Positions 24,901 to 37,400 of a stretch of 64,000 nucleotides of DNA are shown here, in pieces; position 1 is the stretch's first letter, and each line of letters opens with the position of its first letter. The stretch is from positions 15,324,501-15,388,500 of the forward strand of contig CM056734.1 in assembly GCA_029844215.1 (NCBI GenBank), read 5' to 3'. The notes beneath the pieces are model-generated. The model was given only the letters and a program-made list of their open reading frames with translations. It did no database searches and had not been told where the DNA came from. A program made the translations under genes and the position numbers. This DNA comes from Przewalskia tangutica. Lineage: Eukaryota > Streptophyta > Magnoliopsida > Solanales > Solanaceae.

Positions 24901-26487
24901 CCAGAGTGTAATATATATAGACCAACATGAAAACAATAAATACTGCCAGCAATAACCACTGTTCAGAAAATTCTGCACAAATGATATATTTTTTCTTTCG
25001 ATCTGTACGCTGCATAAGCATGAACCAAAGGACCCTGATTGACCAGACAGAAGGGCCATAAGCACAGTAGAAGAAGTCACTGAAAGTCATTGCACTCGGA
25101 AAAGAATCACTATGTGTTCCAAGAGGGAAAATGCTTACGAAAATAAGTGGACCCTTGAGGATTTCCGACAAAAAGGCACTCCAAAATCAATAAGTCATAG
25201 TATCAAAGATTCTTTTTCAACTCCACAGCATATAAATAAGCACTTTATCATTTATGAAGCTGAAATCTTTCTTCTTTCTCTAAACAAGCCCTAATTTCTA
25301 GTAGCTACTATTTCATGAATTCGATTTTATTTTTATCTGTTTGACAGAGAACATGGTATGTATTTGTAAACTTCACAGGTATAAGAATGCAACAGCCTGA
25401 TAAATATTTGTGAATAATTTACCTTAGTAGATGCAAGATGATTTTCAGAGCAACCAACTGAAAGAGAGGTACTTTTAGCATTTGTATGATCATTGGCCAC
25501 TGATGCTAATGATGAAGATGAGCTTTGGTCTGCGGATAGTTCTAACTTTACATCTTTGGAAGGTTCTGTAGATGAATGATATTTTCTTTTATCAGGATGG
25601 GATAGAGGGTCCAATAGTAAGCTTCTGTGCTTTAGCTCCATTTTTCCGGAAACAAGATCATCATGGATATGAATTCCTTCCTCAGTATAGGCACCTTGAT
25701 GTTTCACTTCCCGTTCATCGTCTTCAATTTCTAGATCCTCTTTGATAGGAACTTCTTCTAGTTGTATTTGAGGACTTTTGTCCCATTTAAACAATTCAAA
25801 AGCAGAAGACTGCGCAAGGAACTTTGTCGATTCATTAATGTGTTGGCTTTGACTGTTTGTAATAAGCACGGTGTTCTCATCTTCAACATGCTCAGATTTA
25901 CCATTGTTCAAAAGACTCAAAGGGTCAACGGAACAGGTAGTATGGTAGTTGGTTAATTCATCACCAGCTTGGTTGTGATTACTTGGAAGGTCCTCTTCTT
26001 TAGGCATTGCTAAACCTACACTAGAATACTCAGCAGTATTCAAACATTCATTTTCACTTCTAATAGTAGACTGGTTTTCAGGTTGAAGTTCTTCATGCAC
26101 CATCGAAGAGAGAGTAAATTCTCCATTTTCCTGCATGAAATCGTCCCAATCATCCGAACCAAACGCTACTGCGGAACTCATAACCAACTTATTTTCATTC
26201 TTGTCATTTTCTTCATGAGAGCGCTCTACCTTTCTTTTATAATAAGAATTAAAGTTCTGTTCTTCATCGGTGTTTCCTCCAAACATTGAGTCCTCGCCAT
26301 CTGAATGCTCGTATTTTGATGACGTCTCACTTTCATCCGAATATCTAATAAACTCAGCTCCACCGGTTGTTATACCAGATTGCAAGCTCGACCCTTCCGA
26401 ATTCCCTCTCGTGGTTCTAACATCCCCACGGAACTCCAAACCATCATCAATCCCCATAGGTTTGATTTCCCATGAACCACCACTCAT
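21917..26487 (-). CDS. PX domain and Rubicon-homology (DUF4206) protein, five exons
   Basis: The minus-strand gene predicts 856 residues from the ATG at 26487. Exons are 25423-26487, 23855-24826, 23016-23241, 22374-22516 and 21917-22081, all GT-AG and in phase. Residues 1-355 are acidic, serine-rich and probably disordered. A PX domain, which binds phosphoinositides such as PI3P, covers about 428-540 and has the VEKRYRDFSALYRRLKKLF core. The C-terminal third is a Rubicon-homology domain with zinc-binding pairs, for example CAGC at 602-605, CSSC at 639-642, CLVC, and CKSC...HKHC...CPCG near the end. In animals such domains bind RAB7 on late endosomes. A role in endosome or vacuole traffic is inference, as plant members are little studied. 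The true start may lie upstream but is broken (see the next entry). Confidence 0.9.
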
Positions 26488-26765
26488 CCCAAAGCTTTCA
26501 TTTTTTTCAATTAGTTAACTATTCTTATATTCTGCAGATTCATGTGAATGTGTTGATATAAACAATTTATCACTATTTTCACTCGTATTTCACAGTTGAG
26601 TAGCCTTGCTATTCCATTCCTCACCCATATCCATGCTGCCTATAAGTTCCCTCTCATCCATGATTCAATCATTAGCATATAAATCTAATCCATTTCCAAT
26701 AGTGGATCACAAGGAGAGGTGACCGTAGAAGATAACTTGTTCTCTGTCCCCTCTCCCATTTTCAT
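26488..26765 (-). pseudogene. Coding-like but interrupted 5' extension of the PX gene
   Basis: Upstream of the chosen ATG the same frame reads on as protein-like text (MDERELIGSMDMGEEWNSK from 26661), broken by a TGA at 26590-26592 and a TAA at 26515-26517. A further in-frame TGA lies at 26665-26667. Farther up, an ATG at 26765 opens MKMGEGTENKLSS and 26 codons in another frame, ending in TAG near 26687. The pattern of one shift plus three stops in about 90 codons looks like a decayed N-terminus. The alternative is a 5' UTR with upstream reading frames. Confidence 0.45.
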
Positions 26766-27299
26766 CTGATTATAAACACATAAACAAATTATATACTGAA
26801 TTAAACCAAATCCACATAGGAAATTCATCAAGAAAATAAAATCATCTAAATTAGATAACGAATTTATTGCTTTCCGTTCACATCATGGGAAATCTGATAC
26901 AGCTGCGGTCGTTAAATAAAGTTATTTCGTTCAATTTTTGCGATAAGTAGTTGAAAAAACTGACCTTGATGATCAACTCACCGGAGCATGAGAGAGACGA
27001 AATGTTGGATAACAACAATTTTTATTTATATACAGGGTTGCCAAAATTAGCCCAAAGTCAAATGAGCCCTCCAGGTTTTATGTGTTTGGTCAAGACTCAA
27101 GAGTGAATTTGAGATTGAGTTAGTTTGGTCAAGTCAAAGTTTACTCGTCATAAATTAACAATCTAAATAAATATGATGATGCCTAAACTTCACCCACAAA
27201 AATGTTCAATTTTAACAGCTCCAATATATATTAAGTTTTTTATTTATAAATAATTATTTAAAAAATTCATTTATTATTTCGAAACAATGAAATACGCAA
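26766..27299. other. Upstream region of the PX gene
   Basis: AT-rich sequence with no gene. It probably holds the PX gene promoter, but I see no motif that I can assign with confidence. Confidence 0.4.
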
Positions 27300-27955
27300 C
27301 GCACCCTAACAACACTATCTATCCACCTTAATCTTTGTTCCCTACCTTACCTATTCCACCCCCTACCATCCCTATCTATTTCTACCCCCACCTACCGCCC
27401 TACCCCTATTCCCTTATCCCATTCTAAATTTTTTATTTTTTATTTCTTTTTACTTTTATAAAAATTTATTAAAAATATGATTTTTTTCTTACTCATCCCA
27501 TTGTCTTACCCACACCTATCCCTCTACCCCCACTTGCCCTACCCCACATCTAACCCCCACCCCATTGCCCTACCTCATCCTCAAATTTTTATTTCATATT
27601 TTTTTATTTTTATAAAAAATATGAAAAAATTTCTTAACTCCCTCTACCGCCCTACCCTCACCTATCCCCCTTCACCACCACATCATCTTCAAATTTCTAT
27701 TTCATATTTTTTGTTATTTTTATAAAAAAAAAAATTAAAAATATGAAATTTTTCTTACATCTCCTACCTCATTCTCAAATTTCTATTTTATATATTTTTA
27801 TAAATAATTTATAAAAAAATATGATATTTTTCTTACCTTCTCCCGTCCTACCCACACCTACACCTCCACCCCCACCCCATTGCCCTACTTCATCCTCAAA
27901 TTTCTATTTCATTTTTTTAAATTTTATAAAAAATATGAATTTTTATATATATAGT
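27300..27955. repeat. Degenerate minisatellite, about 120-130 bp units
   Basis: A block made of a C-rich part (words such as CCCTACC and CCCCACC) and an AT-rich part (ATTTTTATAAAAAATATG followed by TTTTTCTTAC) recurs about four to five times with variable length. The blocks are diverged, so the array is not young. It encodes no real protein; the open frames in it follow the repeat. Confidence 0.75.
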
Positions 27956-27970
27956 ACCGTTAATAGTTTA

Positions 27971-27991
27971 ATATATATATATATATATATA
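27971..27991. repeat. (AT)10 microsatellite
   Basis: An unbroken AT run is read directly. Confidence 0.95.
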
Positions 27992-28173
27992 CGAGAAAAA
28001 AGGGTGTAACAGTCAAATCCATAACAGAGATGGAAATGTATCACACCGCATGATTTTTTATCCTCTTTCAACTCGCTTGCTATAAATCAGGAAAGAAAAA
28101 TAATTGGATGCATAGGATGTTTGTACAAAAGCATTGCATATAATTTTTACATGAAATTATGATTTTTTTTAAT

Positions 28174-28300
28174 TACAATAACAATAACATACCCAGTAAA
28201 ATCCTATAATATGAGGTCTGGAGAGGGTAGAATGTACACAGGCTTTATATCTACATTGATAGGTAGAATCATTGTTTCCGCGAGACCTTCAGCTCAGGAT
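28174..28300 (-). mobile_element. Truncated SINE, Solanaceae TS/Au-like 3' end
   Basis: On the minus strand the text runs through GTACATTCTACCCTCTCCAG, GACCTCATATTATAGGATTT and ACTGGGTATGTTATTGTTATTG. This is the conserved 3' part of TS/Au-type plant SINEs, with their TTG-type tail. The tRNA-related 5' head with A and B boxes is not recognisable, so the copy is 5'-truncated or decayed. Confidence 0.75.
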
Positions 28301-28416
28301 AAGCAAAACAGAAGCAAAAACAGGGGGGGAAAAAGTCAGTCCCAATCCAAAAACTTAAAGATTTAAAGCAATTAGATACTAAGAAAATGATGATAGCAAA
28401 CTCGAATAGCGCATCC

Positions 28417-29713
28417 TAGGATTGTCCAACTGGCGAGGCCTGGTCCAAGTGGGAAGGGGCGGGGTCAAGTGGTATGTCGCTGCCTCGTCCGATCCGCAGT
28501 GGGTCAGGGGTTATTTGCCTTTAAATTAAATAAATAAATAAATAACACACAACAAGATAGTTTAATAAAAACATCTCAATGTTGTTTTTGTGTCTCTTAT
28601 ATTATTCGACTAGAAGTATGATTTTTTTTTTGTAATACAATTTCAAAATTGCAACTTCGTGATATTGAAAGTTGCAAATAAATAACATAGTAAGATTTCG
28701 TTGTAGTTGTAGTCTTCTTCTTCGCTGATCTCCGGTTGGCCGCTCCTACGCTCCGCACGAATCCAGTCTTTGTCAATGAATGTATGTGTTCCCCTATTTA
28801 AAATTTTCCCGCAGAAAATGTGCTTTCAGACGTTATTGATGCGCTTCCCACCTAGCTTTGTGTTTGTTTTGTACATGTCTCAATAAACTTTCCGTCCCAC
28901 CCTGACCTTTTTCCATTTTAAAATTATAAATATTTTCACAAATTTGACATCTAACTACTTCATTTTCTACGTCTCTATAAAAAAAAGCACATACATCTGA
29001 TTTTACTTTTCATTGAGCAGGGTCTCGTCTCATACTAGGGGGAATAAGAGGTGGTGCAATTTGAGGTGCACTAGTGGGTGTGTCATCTAAATCTAATGGT
29101 ACTTCAGGAAATGATTCAGTATCAATGAAATCATTCTGTCTATGAGGATCTGGGGGAATAGGATGACTAGAAGTACCATTGCCCTTGTTACCTTCCATTG
29201 TAATTATGTAAATAAATAATTAAAGATAGTGAAATTTAATTAAGTGCGCTAAATAAAATGAAGAAACAATAATAATTTAATGAAGAAACTAATGTATCAA
29301 ACGTCGACGTAACGTCGACGTGTAATCGAGATGTTGAAAATTGAAACTTAGTAGACAATGTAGAGAGAATGAGAGATAGATTGAGAGATTATTAGAGAGA
29401 TTGTAGGAAGATTTGTGAGAACGAATGAAGAGAAAATGAAGTATTTATAATTGAAAAATTGGGTTAAAGTGTAAATATAATAACTCAAGGGTTAAAAATA
29501 AATATTAGAAGGTAGGGGGGGATATTTGACCGTTGCACAACAATCAAATTGGGCAAAGCCGCCAGGCAACGCCAGAAGGGGTCAATGGGCGGGTGAGCCT
29601 GCCTGGTCGGGTTTTTTCTACCAGATCGATATCTAATATCGGTATACCGATACCAATACAAGGTAGGGGGATCGGGGCGGGGTCGGTATACCCCGCTCCG
29701 TTGGACAGCCTTA
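28417..29713 (-). mobile_element. hAT element, 1.3 kb, with a transposase N-terminal remnant
   Basis: The ends are TAGGATTGTCCAA and TTGGACAGCCTTA, near-perfect inverted repeats. An 8-bp target duplication matches at seven of eight bases: GCGCATCC at 28409-28416 and GCGCATTC at 29714-29721. A minus-strand frame at 29010-29198 (MEGNKGNGTSS..., proline-rich) resembles the start of plant hAT transposases, but the DNA-binding zinc finger, catalytic core and dimerisation region are missing. The stretch near 29430-29520 is shared with the element at 17157. It is an internally deleted, non-autonomous copy. Confidence 0.8.
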
Positions 29714-29721
29714 GCGCATTC

Positions 29722-30309
29722 CGAAAAGGAATCAATAATCACGCAGGATAATTTGTAATAACTAGTGCTCCTCTAATAATTTAATTCTAATTGGAGTCGA
29801 GTTTGACTCAAATATATTCATGTTACAGGATAATTTCATTTTATTTTACCTATCATTTAATATTGAACAATGTTTGTATGAAAAGACAAAATCAATATAT
29901 AAAGATCCGCAAATGCATATTCTCTTCCTCTCCTTTCTTTTAATTGCCATCATAAAAGAAATGATAGAAAATGATGTGACCGGCTGACCTTCATATTATT
30001 GTAATATACTACTAATAGATAGAGGGATGAGACATTAATCAAATTAACTAAAAAAATTAAGCTTAATTATAACTTTTGATTGTTGAGTTTGGTTTTAGAC
30101 GAAAATTTAAAAGCTCTCGATCTTTTAATTCGACATCGAGTTTCAAAGGACAATATAAAATAGAAGAACCAAAAACTCGAATCATTATTTAGCTCACATA
30201 TATGTAACTAAATACACCTCAATTATTTGACTTTTTAGATTTTGTATAATCCACTATATTTTAGTAGCACACTCTGTTAGAATCCACCATAAAGTGACAC
30301 TTCTCTCAG
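29722..30309. other. Intergenic, nothing recognised
   Basis: AT-rich sequence between the hAT element and the gypsy remnant. No gene is supported. Confidence 0.45.
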
Positions 30310-31371
30310 TTCAGCACTAGATTCGAACTCTTGCACCGCTGCAATACTGCCTCCAAATGCTTTAAGCATTCATCAAAGGAGGACCCAAAAACAGAAAAAT
30401 CATCCATGAAGATTTCTATGGTCCTCTCCACCATGTCCGAAAATATAGTCATCATACAACGCTAAAAAGTGGCGGGTGCATTGCAAAGCCTAAATGACAT
30501 TCTTCTGAAAGCAAACGTACCAAAGGGGCATGCTGGCGTTGTCTTCTCCGATCTTCCGAGAGACGGCAATTTGACGGTACTCAATAGCCATCCAGAAGCA
30601 ATAGTCAGGTCCTCGCAAGCCCGCCAAGCATTTGGTCAAGAAAAGGCAAAGGAAAATGATCTTTCCCGTTGCTTTGTTCAACTCATGTGAGTCAATACAC
30701 ATTCTCCACCTCAGTAGTTGTTCCGATGGAATAAGCTTATTATTTTCGTTAGTCACCACCGCCATGCCACCTTTCGGTACCATTTGCACATGGCTTACCC
30801 ACGACCGCCGAGATAAGATAAATCACCCCAAAGATCGAGCCATTTCAGGATCTCTTTTCTCACCACCTCTTTCATGGTTGGATTTAGTCTCCTCTGTGCC
30901 TCAATGGATGGTCTGCTCTCAACTTCTAGACGAATTTTGTGCATCACTATAGAAGGACTTATCCCTCCAATGTCTGCTAGTGTCCACCCAATCGCGAGCT
31001 TGTGAGCCCTCAATACTCTTAACAGTTTTTAAACCTCCACCTTGGATAAATGACATGATACGATCACGGGTAAGGATTAATTCTCACCTAGATATTGATA
31101 GTGTAAATGATCTGGTAGAGCCTTCAATTCTAGTTCTGGAGCTTGTTATGTGGACGACACTGGTCTCTGTGGCATGGTTCCTACTCCTCGTATTTTCTCT
31201 TATGGCAGGGCTTATGGGAGTCTAACCAATTCGCATATTCCCTCCATTCTGTGTCTTTACCACTATCCTCATCCCATAATGTCATCACCGTTCCAAGAGC
31301 ATCTGCACTCCTGAATCTGTTTTCAGAAACTACTTCATCAACCACATCAATAGCATGACAGTTATCACTCG
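30310..31371 (-). pseudogene. Ty3/gypsy reverse transcriptase remnant, Athila-like
   Basis: The minus strand holds the start of a gypsy reverse transcriptase. Near 31013-30795 it reads AIGWTLADIGGISPSIVMHK, then RRLNPTMKEVVRKEILKWLD. Near 30789-30490 it reads VPKGGMAVVTNENNKLIP, MCIDSHELNKATGK and further diverged palm text. The GGISPSxxMHKI and RRLNPxMKEVV wording is typical of the Athila branch. The frame is shifted between these blocks and the rest is missing, so it is dead. The copia LTR at 31377 interrupts its upstream part. Confidence 0.8.
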
Positions 31372-31376
31372 CCCTA

Positions 31377-32086
31377 TGTTAGGTGTATTTTGTATACACT
31401 TTTGAGTCAGTTTTAGTTAGTATTTTACTCATTTCGTTTGAGTTTAGAATAGTATCGTGGTTGTTTTTCTTTTTTTTAATCACAGCGGTCATAAATGGAG
31501 AAACGTAAAAAAGAAGATGAAATGAGCTTATTTGAGATGGAATTGCACACTAAAAGGGCCAAGAAATGAAGCCTAAGAAGTCCCGGAAAGTATAGAAGAA
31601 ATCAGAATACGCCTAACAGAGAGCTAAGTCGCTACACAGAGCAGATTGGGCCCAAATCGATCACATCGATTTCAGATTTTGGATCAGTTTTAAACCTGAT
31701 CCAAGTCTGATTTGGTTTTACCCCTTCCCTATATATATTTGGCACTTAACCCATAATTTAATGTTGCATAAAATTGTTACTCAATTCCTACTTTCTGAAC
31801 TCATAATTCAGGAATTAAAATACTCTCAAACCTCTGCCAAGATTTCTTGACTTTCCTGACAGAGGAGTATACCGTAGCGAAGGCTTGCACCCGAGGAAAC
31901 AATCGTGTGCGCACCTTTTAGTAGAGACTTAAGAATATCAATTGTAAGTTTGTTTCTAATGTCTTTACAGGTTTCAATTGTAACGTAGTCATACCAGAGA
32001 CGGGATTGTTGGGGCAAGTAAGTTAATAAAATTTTAAACTTTCGTTGTACCTTACTTGTGTGTTTTAGACCCAACAAAATCCTACA
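31377..32086 (+). mobile_element. Copia 5' LTR, 710 bp
   Basis: Starts TGTTAGG and ends CCTACA, a short inverted pair with TG...CA ends. A TATATATATTT box lies near 31728-31740 and could be the LTR promoter. The end is set by the primer binding site one base later. Confidence 0.85.
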
Positions 32087-32087
32087 G

Positions 32088-32101
32088 TGGTATCAGAGCC
32101 C
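32088..32101 (+). promoter_or_regulatory. Copia primer binding site (initiator tRNA-Met)
   Basis: TGGTATCAGAGCCC matches the complement of the 3' end of initiator tRNA-Met, the usual primer of copia reverse transcription. Confidence 0.9.
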
Positions 32102-34364
32102 AGACTGGTTCAATGGTTACATAACAATTGAAAGACATAATAATATGGGTTAAGCGTAAAATTGATTTTAATCTGAATTAAAACAAGGCTATTAAAATCT
32201 GACAGACTTTGTCTGAGCGATTAACCTTTGTAATCACACTAAATTATCAACCACGCTAAATAGAGGAAGTCATTCTGTTCTAGCATGAATTGAGCTCAGG
32301 CGTAAATTCGGCTCATCATAACGTGGTGCACGCGAAAACGCAGTAGAATGGATGATGGTCGACATGTGCGTTATTGATAATGGTGGATGATAGTAAATGA
32401 CCCATAATCTGAACCCTGAATTAGATTTAAGGGTTGGACGATTTTTAGAAAATCAACGCGGAAACTGCTCTAAAAAGGACGTCGGTGCCGCAACCCTATT
32501 TTAGGGCACCGCGACGCCAACTAGGGTTTCACGCCGGCGCCACGGTCCATGTTGGAGCGCTGCAGCGCCGGTCATGGTAATTATCAAGGACGTGATTAAA
32601 ACCTTCGTTTAAAATTCAGAGCCCACTGGAACTGAGGCGTCGCGACTCCATAGTGGAACGTCGCGGCCCTAATTGTTATACCCCGTAGTTCTGACCCTAC
32701 GTATGGAAACGTACGAAAGTATGTAAGACTTAAAATTTCCGGCGACAAAGTTGACGTCGCTCCGACGGTTTTTAGTCAACTTTGAGGCGGGTTATGACCC
32801 GCACATCGAGAGTTCCGGTGTTTTAAAGGCCTAGGCGTAGTTCGTTGAGTCCGGATTCCAACGCAACCAACCGCTCGCCGATAGGACGCCGAGTAGAAAG
32901 TTATGAGAGTTACAAGTTCGGCGCAATGGACGTAAATGCGTTTGACCAAGCGATGTGGGCCGCGGCCGGATGCAGGCCGCGCGCCTAAAGCATCGAGGGT
33001 CGCTGAGTTGCAGCGCCGCTGCCCGGATGTTAGGGCCGCGCCAAAGTTCGAGAGGTCGCGGAGGTTTCAGCGCCGCGCGCCGAGGCGGCCGCGCGCCGAG
33101 GCGGCCGCGAGCGAGGCGGGCTGGCGCGCCGAGGCGGGAAATTTGGGCGAAAAACTTAGAAAATCTGATTTTGTTTTAAAAGAGACCATGAGGTGACAAG
33201 TGTCCCCATCCGATTTTCTCACAGATGCAATATATTGACCAAGACTGGACATTTTCTATCTTTCATCTTCTCTCTCTCTCAAATTGCTCCCTTCTCTCTA
33301 AAAACCCTTAGAAAATCTGAAAGTTAAGAACAAGAAAAGGAAGCTTGTAGCTAGCTTGTTGGCATTGTTGTGGTAGTGTTCTTGGCGAAGCTAGCAATAT
33401 TTGGGATAAGTTTTGGCTAAAACTTTAAGGTAACATTTCTTCCTTTAAACTTAGTTCTAGTGTCGTACGCTTAGAAAGCAAGATCTTGTGGTAGTAAAAT
33501 AATGCACTTAGAGTCATTGCATGCAAGTAAATGTGGTTCGATATGAAGAATGGGTTAAGAAGAAATTATGAGCATGTTGTAGCCTAAAACCACCTTAGAA
33601 TTGTTAAGTGAATTGTTGTAAACCTACGGGCAGAATTTTGGGTGTGAAATCCCCTTTGAATTGTTGGATTGAGCGAGCCTTAAAGGTGGTGTTTTGATGA
33701 TAAATTCGCCTTGAGAAAGGTGGCAAAGTGAGTAGAAACAAAGGAAATGCCGCCCAATTTTCCTTAGAATTTAGTGACTTTGAACTTGGATTGTTCTACA
33801 TTAAGATTAGAGGTTAATAAACGACGCGACTATTATAGGTTGAAATATTACTTGCATGTAGTTGGACTTGGCAAGTGGATTGACCAAAAAGGTATGTGAA
33901 GTTTTTCTATCTCTCGAGCATGAATAGATAAAACTATGTAGTACGGTAGACGCATACGATTTAGTATTCTTACTTGTTTTGAGTATAAAATGACTTGTTT
34001 CGCTTTAAGAATGTATAAGTCCTCGTTAAGGGAAAAGTATGATTTTACTAAAGTATAGAGTTAATATAACAACTTTATGGGAAGTTGGTTTATTAGCTTC
34101 ATAAAAGGTTAATGAGAAGGGATTTACTCTAAGTAAGATAATTATACAAGAGGCAATTTGATTTAAAGTCATCAATTGCCCAAAGACTTTTATCTATAAA
34201 GAAGAGTCACTTTTGAAAGAGATGAGATGTAGTACTGGGTTAAATTCTGCTTTTCTTTATTTAAAGATATGGTGAAGTGCCTTAAATAAACTAAAATGAG
34301 AGAGTATATGAACAAGACTAAAAGAAGTTATGAGTTTGCTTAACTTATTTATGATATGATTTAC

Positions 34365-34469
34365 GCTGAGATGTGGTAAGAGTATGTCCGGCGGCAAGCC
34401 CCAAGATCGCCATACCACCTCCTTCAGTAAGAGATGTCTGGCGGGCCACCCCAAGATCGCCATACCATC
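34365..34469 (+). repeat. Left part of the LTR tandem array (about 50-bp units)
   Basis: Two units of the type GTAAGAGTATGTCCGGCGGC...CCCCAAGATCGCCATACCA precede the Ogre-like insertion. The rest of the array continues at 46421. Confidence 0.8.
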
Positions 34470-37400
34470 CGCTGACACCCAATTTTGACCCTCTCCCACC
34501 CATTAACTATAGAATTACACTAATTTTGCAAAATAATTTTTTTAGGGATTTTTATAATAAAATACAACAATAAAACATAAATACAGGCATTAAGAATTAA
34601 TTTAATAATGACATCGCATCTTACGTAGAGTTTTAAGCACTTAGAGTCTCGCGCCCGCATTAATTAACTTTAAGCTTTGTCGTATTAATAAACGCATGAA
34701 AATAAATAATTTAGCGATAACGCCGCGGTCGTAGCATAGCCGCATTAATTAGTAATCATTTAAAATCAATTTTTAAATCTAAATACATGCATTTAATAGC
34801 GCCGCATTTATAAAAAGCTTTAAACAATTCTTAAATATCATACTTGCATTTAGCATTTAAGTAATTTAATATAAACTCAATGCATTTTAATTTAACTTCG
34901 CAATAATGCACAATAATAAGATTTTTAAATAATAGCGCCACGCTCTAAAGTATTGAGCATTAATTAAATAGCACGCCTTCATAACAATTAGATTAATAAA
35001 ACACCTAAATAATTTAATCACAATTTATTAGTTTATTTAGCACTAATTAATTTAAACACTACCTAATTAAATACCTAATTAAACTAACTAGCCTAAAACT
35101 AATTAACCCCTAATTAAAACTAATACCCCAATGCCCACTTAAACTCTACCCTTTACTAACTACCACCTCTTCACCAACACCGCGCCCACACCATTACTAC
35201 GACCGCCCACGCCCCAACCTTTATTTTCATTAACCTTTCCCTCGCCTCCTCAATCAAGGCAAATTCTAAAAACCCTCGACGAACCCTAAACCTTAACGCC
35301 GCTTCACCTCACGCTGTCGCCGTGATTCTCGCCGAGAATCCGCGACTTTCCTTTCCCTTTACTCGCACACACGCCTCCAACGACTTCTTACCATAGATAA
35401 CCAAATCCTTCAAATCAAAATCCATTCAAATCACACCTAGAATAAGTACGAATCGTGTAATTCAGAGCAAGAATAGCATAGAAATCTCAAACCTTAAATG
35501 CATACCAAACATAGAACCCAAGAGGGCTATATAAGAACATGCAAAGAGCATCAAGTATCGAACAGAGAGCAGTGGCTCATAGGAGTCCAACAAAGAATCA
35601 TCACCGAACGCAGAGCACAAGAGAGTACAAGACTTATGAGCCGAGGCACCCAATTTTAGGACAAGAGAGGCAGAGGCATCGGCCGAACATGTAGATACCC
35701 GCAAGAGCGTAAACAGTGAGAGCAGTGGTCATAGCATCGATCGTCCGTAGTTCAAGAGGAAGTAGCAAGAACACCGATTCAAAACCCCTTCTTCTTAGTT
35801 GCGTGTTTCACGACATCAAATGAGTATTCTCATAGCAAGCCTTACCCTTTCAATCGCATCGCAATAACCCGTCGTGGACCGACGACTTGATACGCTGCCT
35901 CGGTTCACACGAGAAGGTAAACTAGAAATCCTCTCGCTATTTACTTTGTTGTGTTTTATCGGCGATTTAGTTCACTGCTTGTATTGTGGTATTCTTAAAT
36001 GGTTTAGATATGAAGGAAAGAACATAGGAATGATTCGATAGGTTACATTCGTATAAAATGGCTCTACCTCCCGTTAGTGTGCATACGTGCTTAAACTATT
36101 GGCTTAGGATTGTTATGTTCAGATTTCAGAATTTAGAAACATGCCTAGTATTTTATACCAAGTATGTTGTCGAATATAAGAAGTTGTTGGTCTTCTACAT
36201 ATCCGCAAAATCAATCTTTCTCTCTAGTTCTAGAAATCATGAAGTCCGCTTGTTCATGCCCCGCGTGTCGTTGACTCTTCACTAACTAGCAAACTTGCTT
36301 GTATGTTCATTTTTAGTTATTGTAAAAGCGAGGGCGTGTTAATGTCAGGCCTACTATATCTTGAGACCACCGTTGAATTATGCCATTCTAGTACCATATA
36401 ATTATCTCATGGCTTCATTCATATATGCTGGAAATCTACCTAATGTCTTGATAAGCATGCTGTCCTAAGCTAAAGTGTGCATAAAGCATATAGGAACCTA
36501 GTATCATAATGTGACTGATTTCTAAGTGGTAATCGAAGTTGAAAACTCGCACAAATCTCAAAGTTCAATTTTAATGAGTATTGGTTTATTTGTGTGTCGC
36601 CTATCACACGTGGGATTAATTGGCCTTTCTTTAAAATCGAAATTTTACACTTTGGGGTTTATTTCATCCTCGCCACCGCTACATCTAGCTAGTATTTCAC
36701 AAAGATAGTTGAGAACTCGCCGCAGCAGTCAGAGGAAAATCGACTGATTTTTTTTTCCTTTCCTGTCTGTTGTGTCTAATTGCTTGGAAACTGATTATCC
36801 ACATAAACATATTTGTGTGGATCCGTTAGTTGCCATGATTAAAAGTATGCCTTCATCGATCGTGAAATACGCAGTCGCCCTCGATATATCCAAATACATC
36901 CGCAGGTCGATTTTTTTGCCTTAATAAGCTTCGTAATACATCTTGGTTTGATTAATCATACCCAATCGCTTTAACTACCGACCGTCGCCAAGACGTATAC
37001 GATTGTCTTACTGATCAATAAACCGCATATCCAAAAGTCTCACGAGCCATAGAAATAATTGGTTAGCATTAGTGTCACTATTACATCGCTCGCTGGAACC
37101 ATCACACCGTTGCCTCGCTTGGGTATCATTGCCATTATCAAGCATCGTGTTATCACATCGTAGGTTCGCCCCGCCTCTGATTTGCCTTTGTTAATTTCTT
37201 ACTACGATCCGGGAATTCATTTCTCTTCTCAGATATCGCCGGCACTCGCCCCATATGTATGTACATCCGTTCTGGCCTTGGATTTGCCTCGCCTATTTCG
37301 CTATCCCGCAATTCAATCACGATACATGTTTTAAGTATAAATCATACGCTAATTCTTATGTCTAGTACTTGTTTATTATTCGGGTTCTTACTAATCCTTA

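Noticed and set aside
32936..33196. GC-rich plus-strand frames as a gene
   Set aside because: They lie in the solo LTR; the GC-rich block recurs in the other LTRs at 54060-54200 and 58580-58740.
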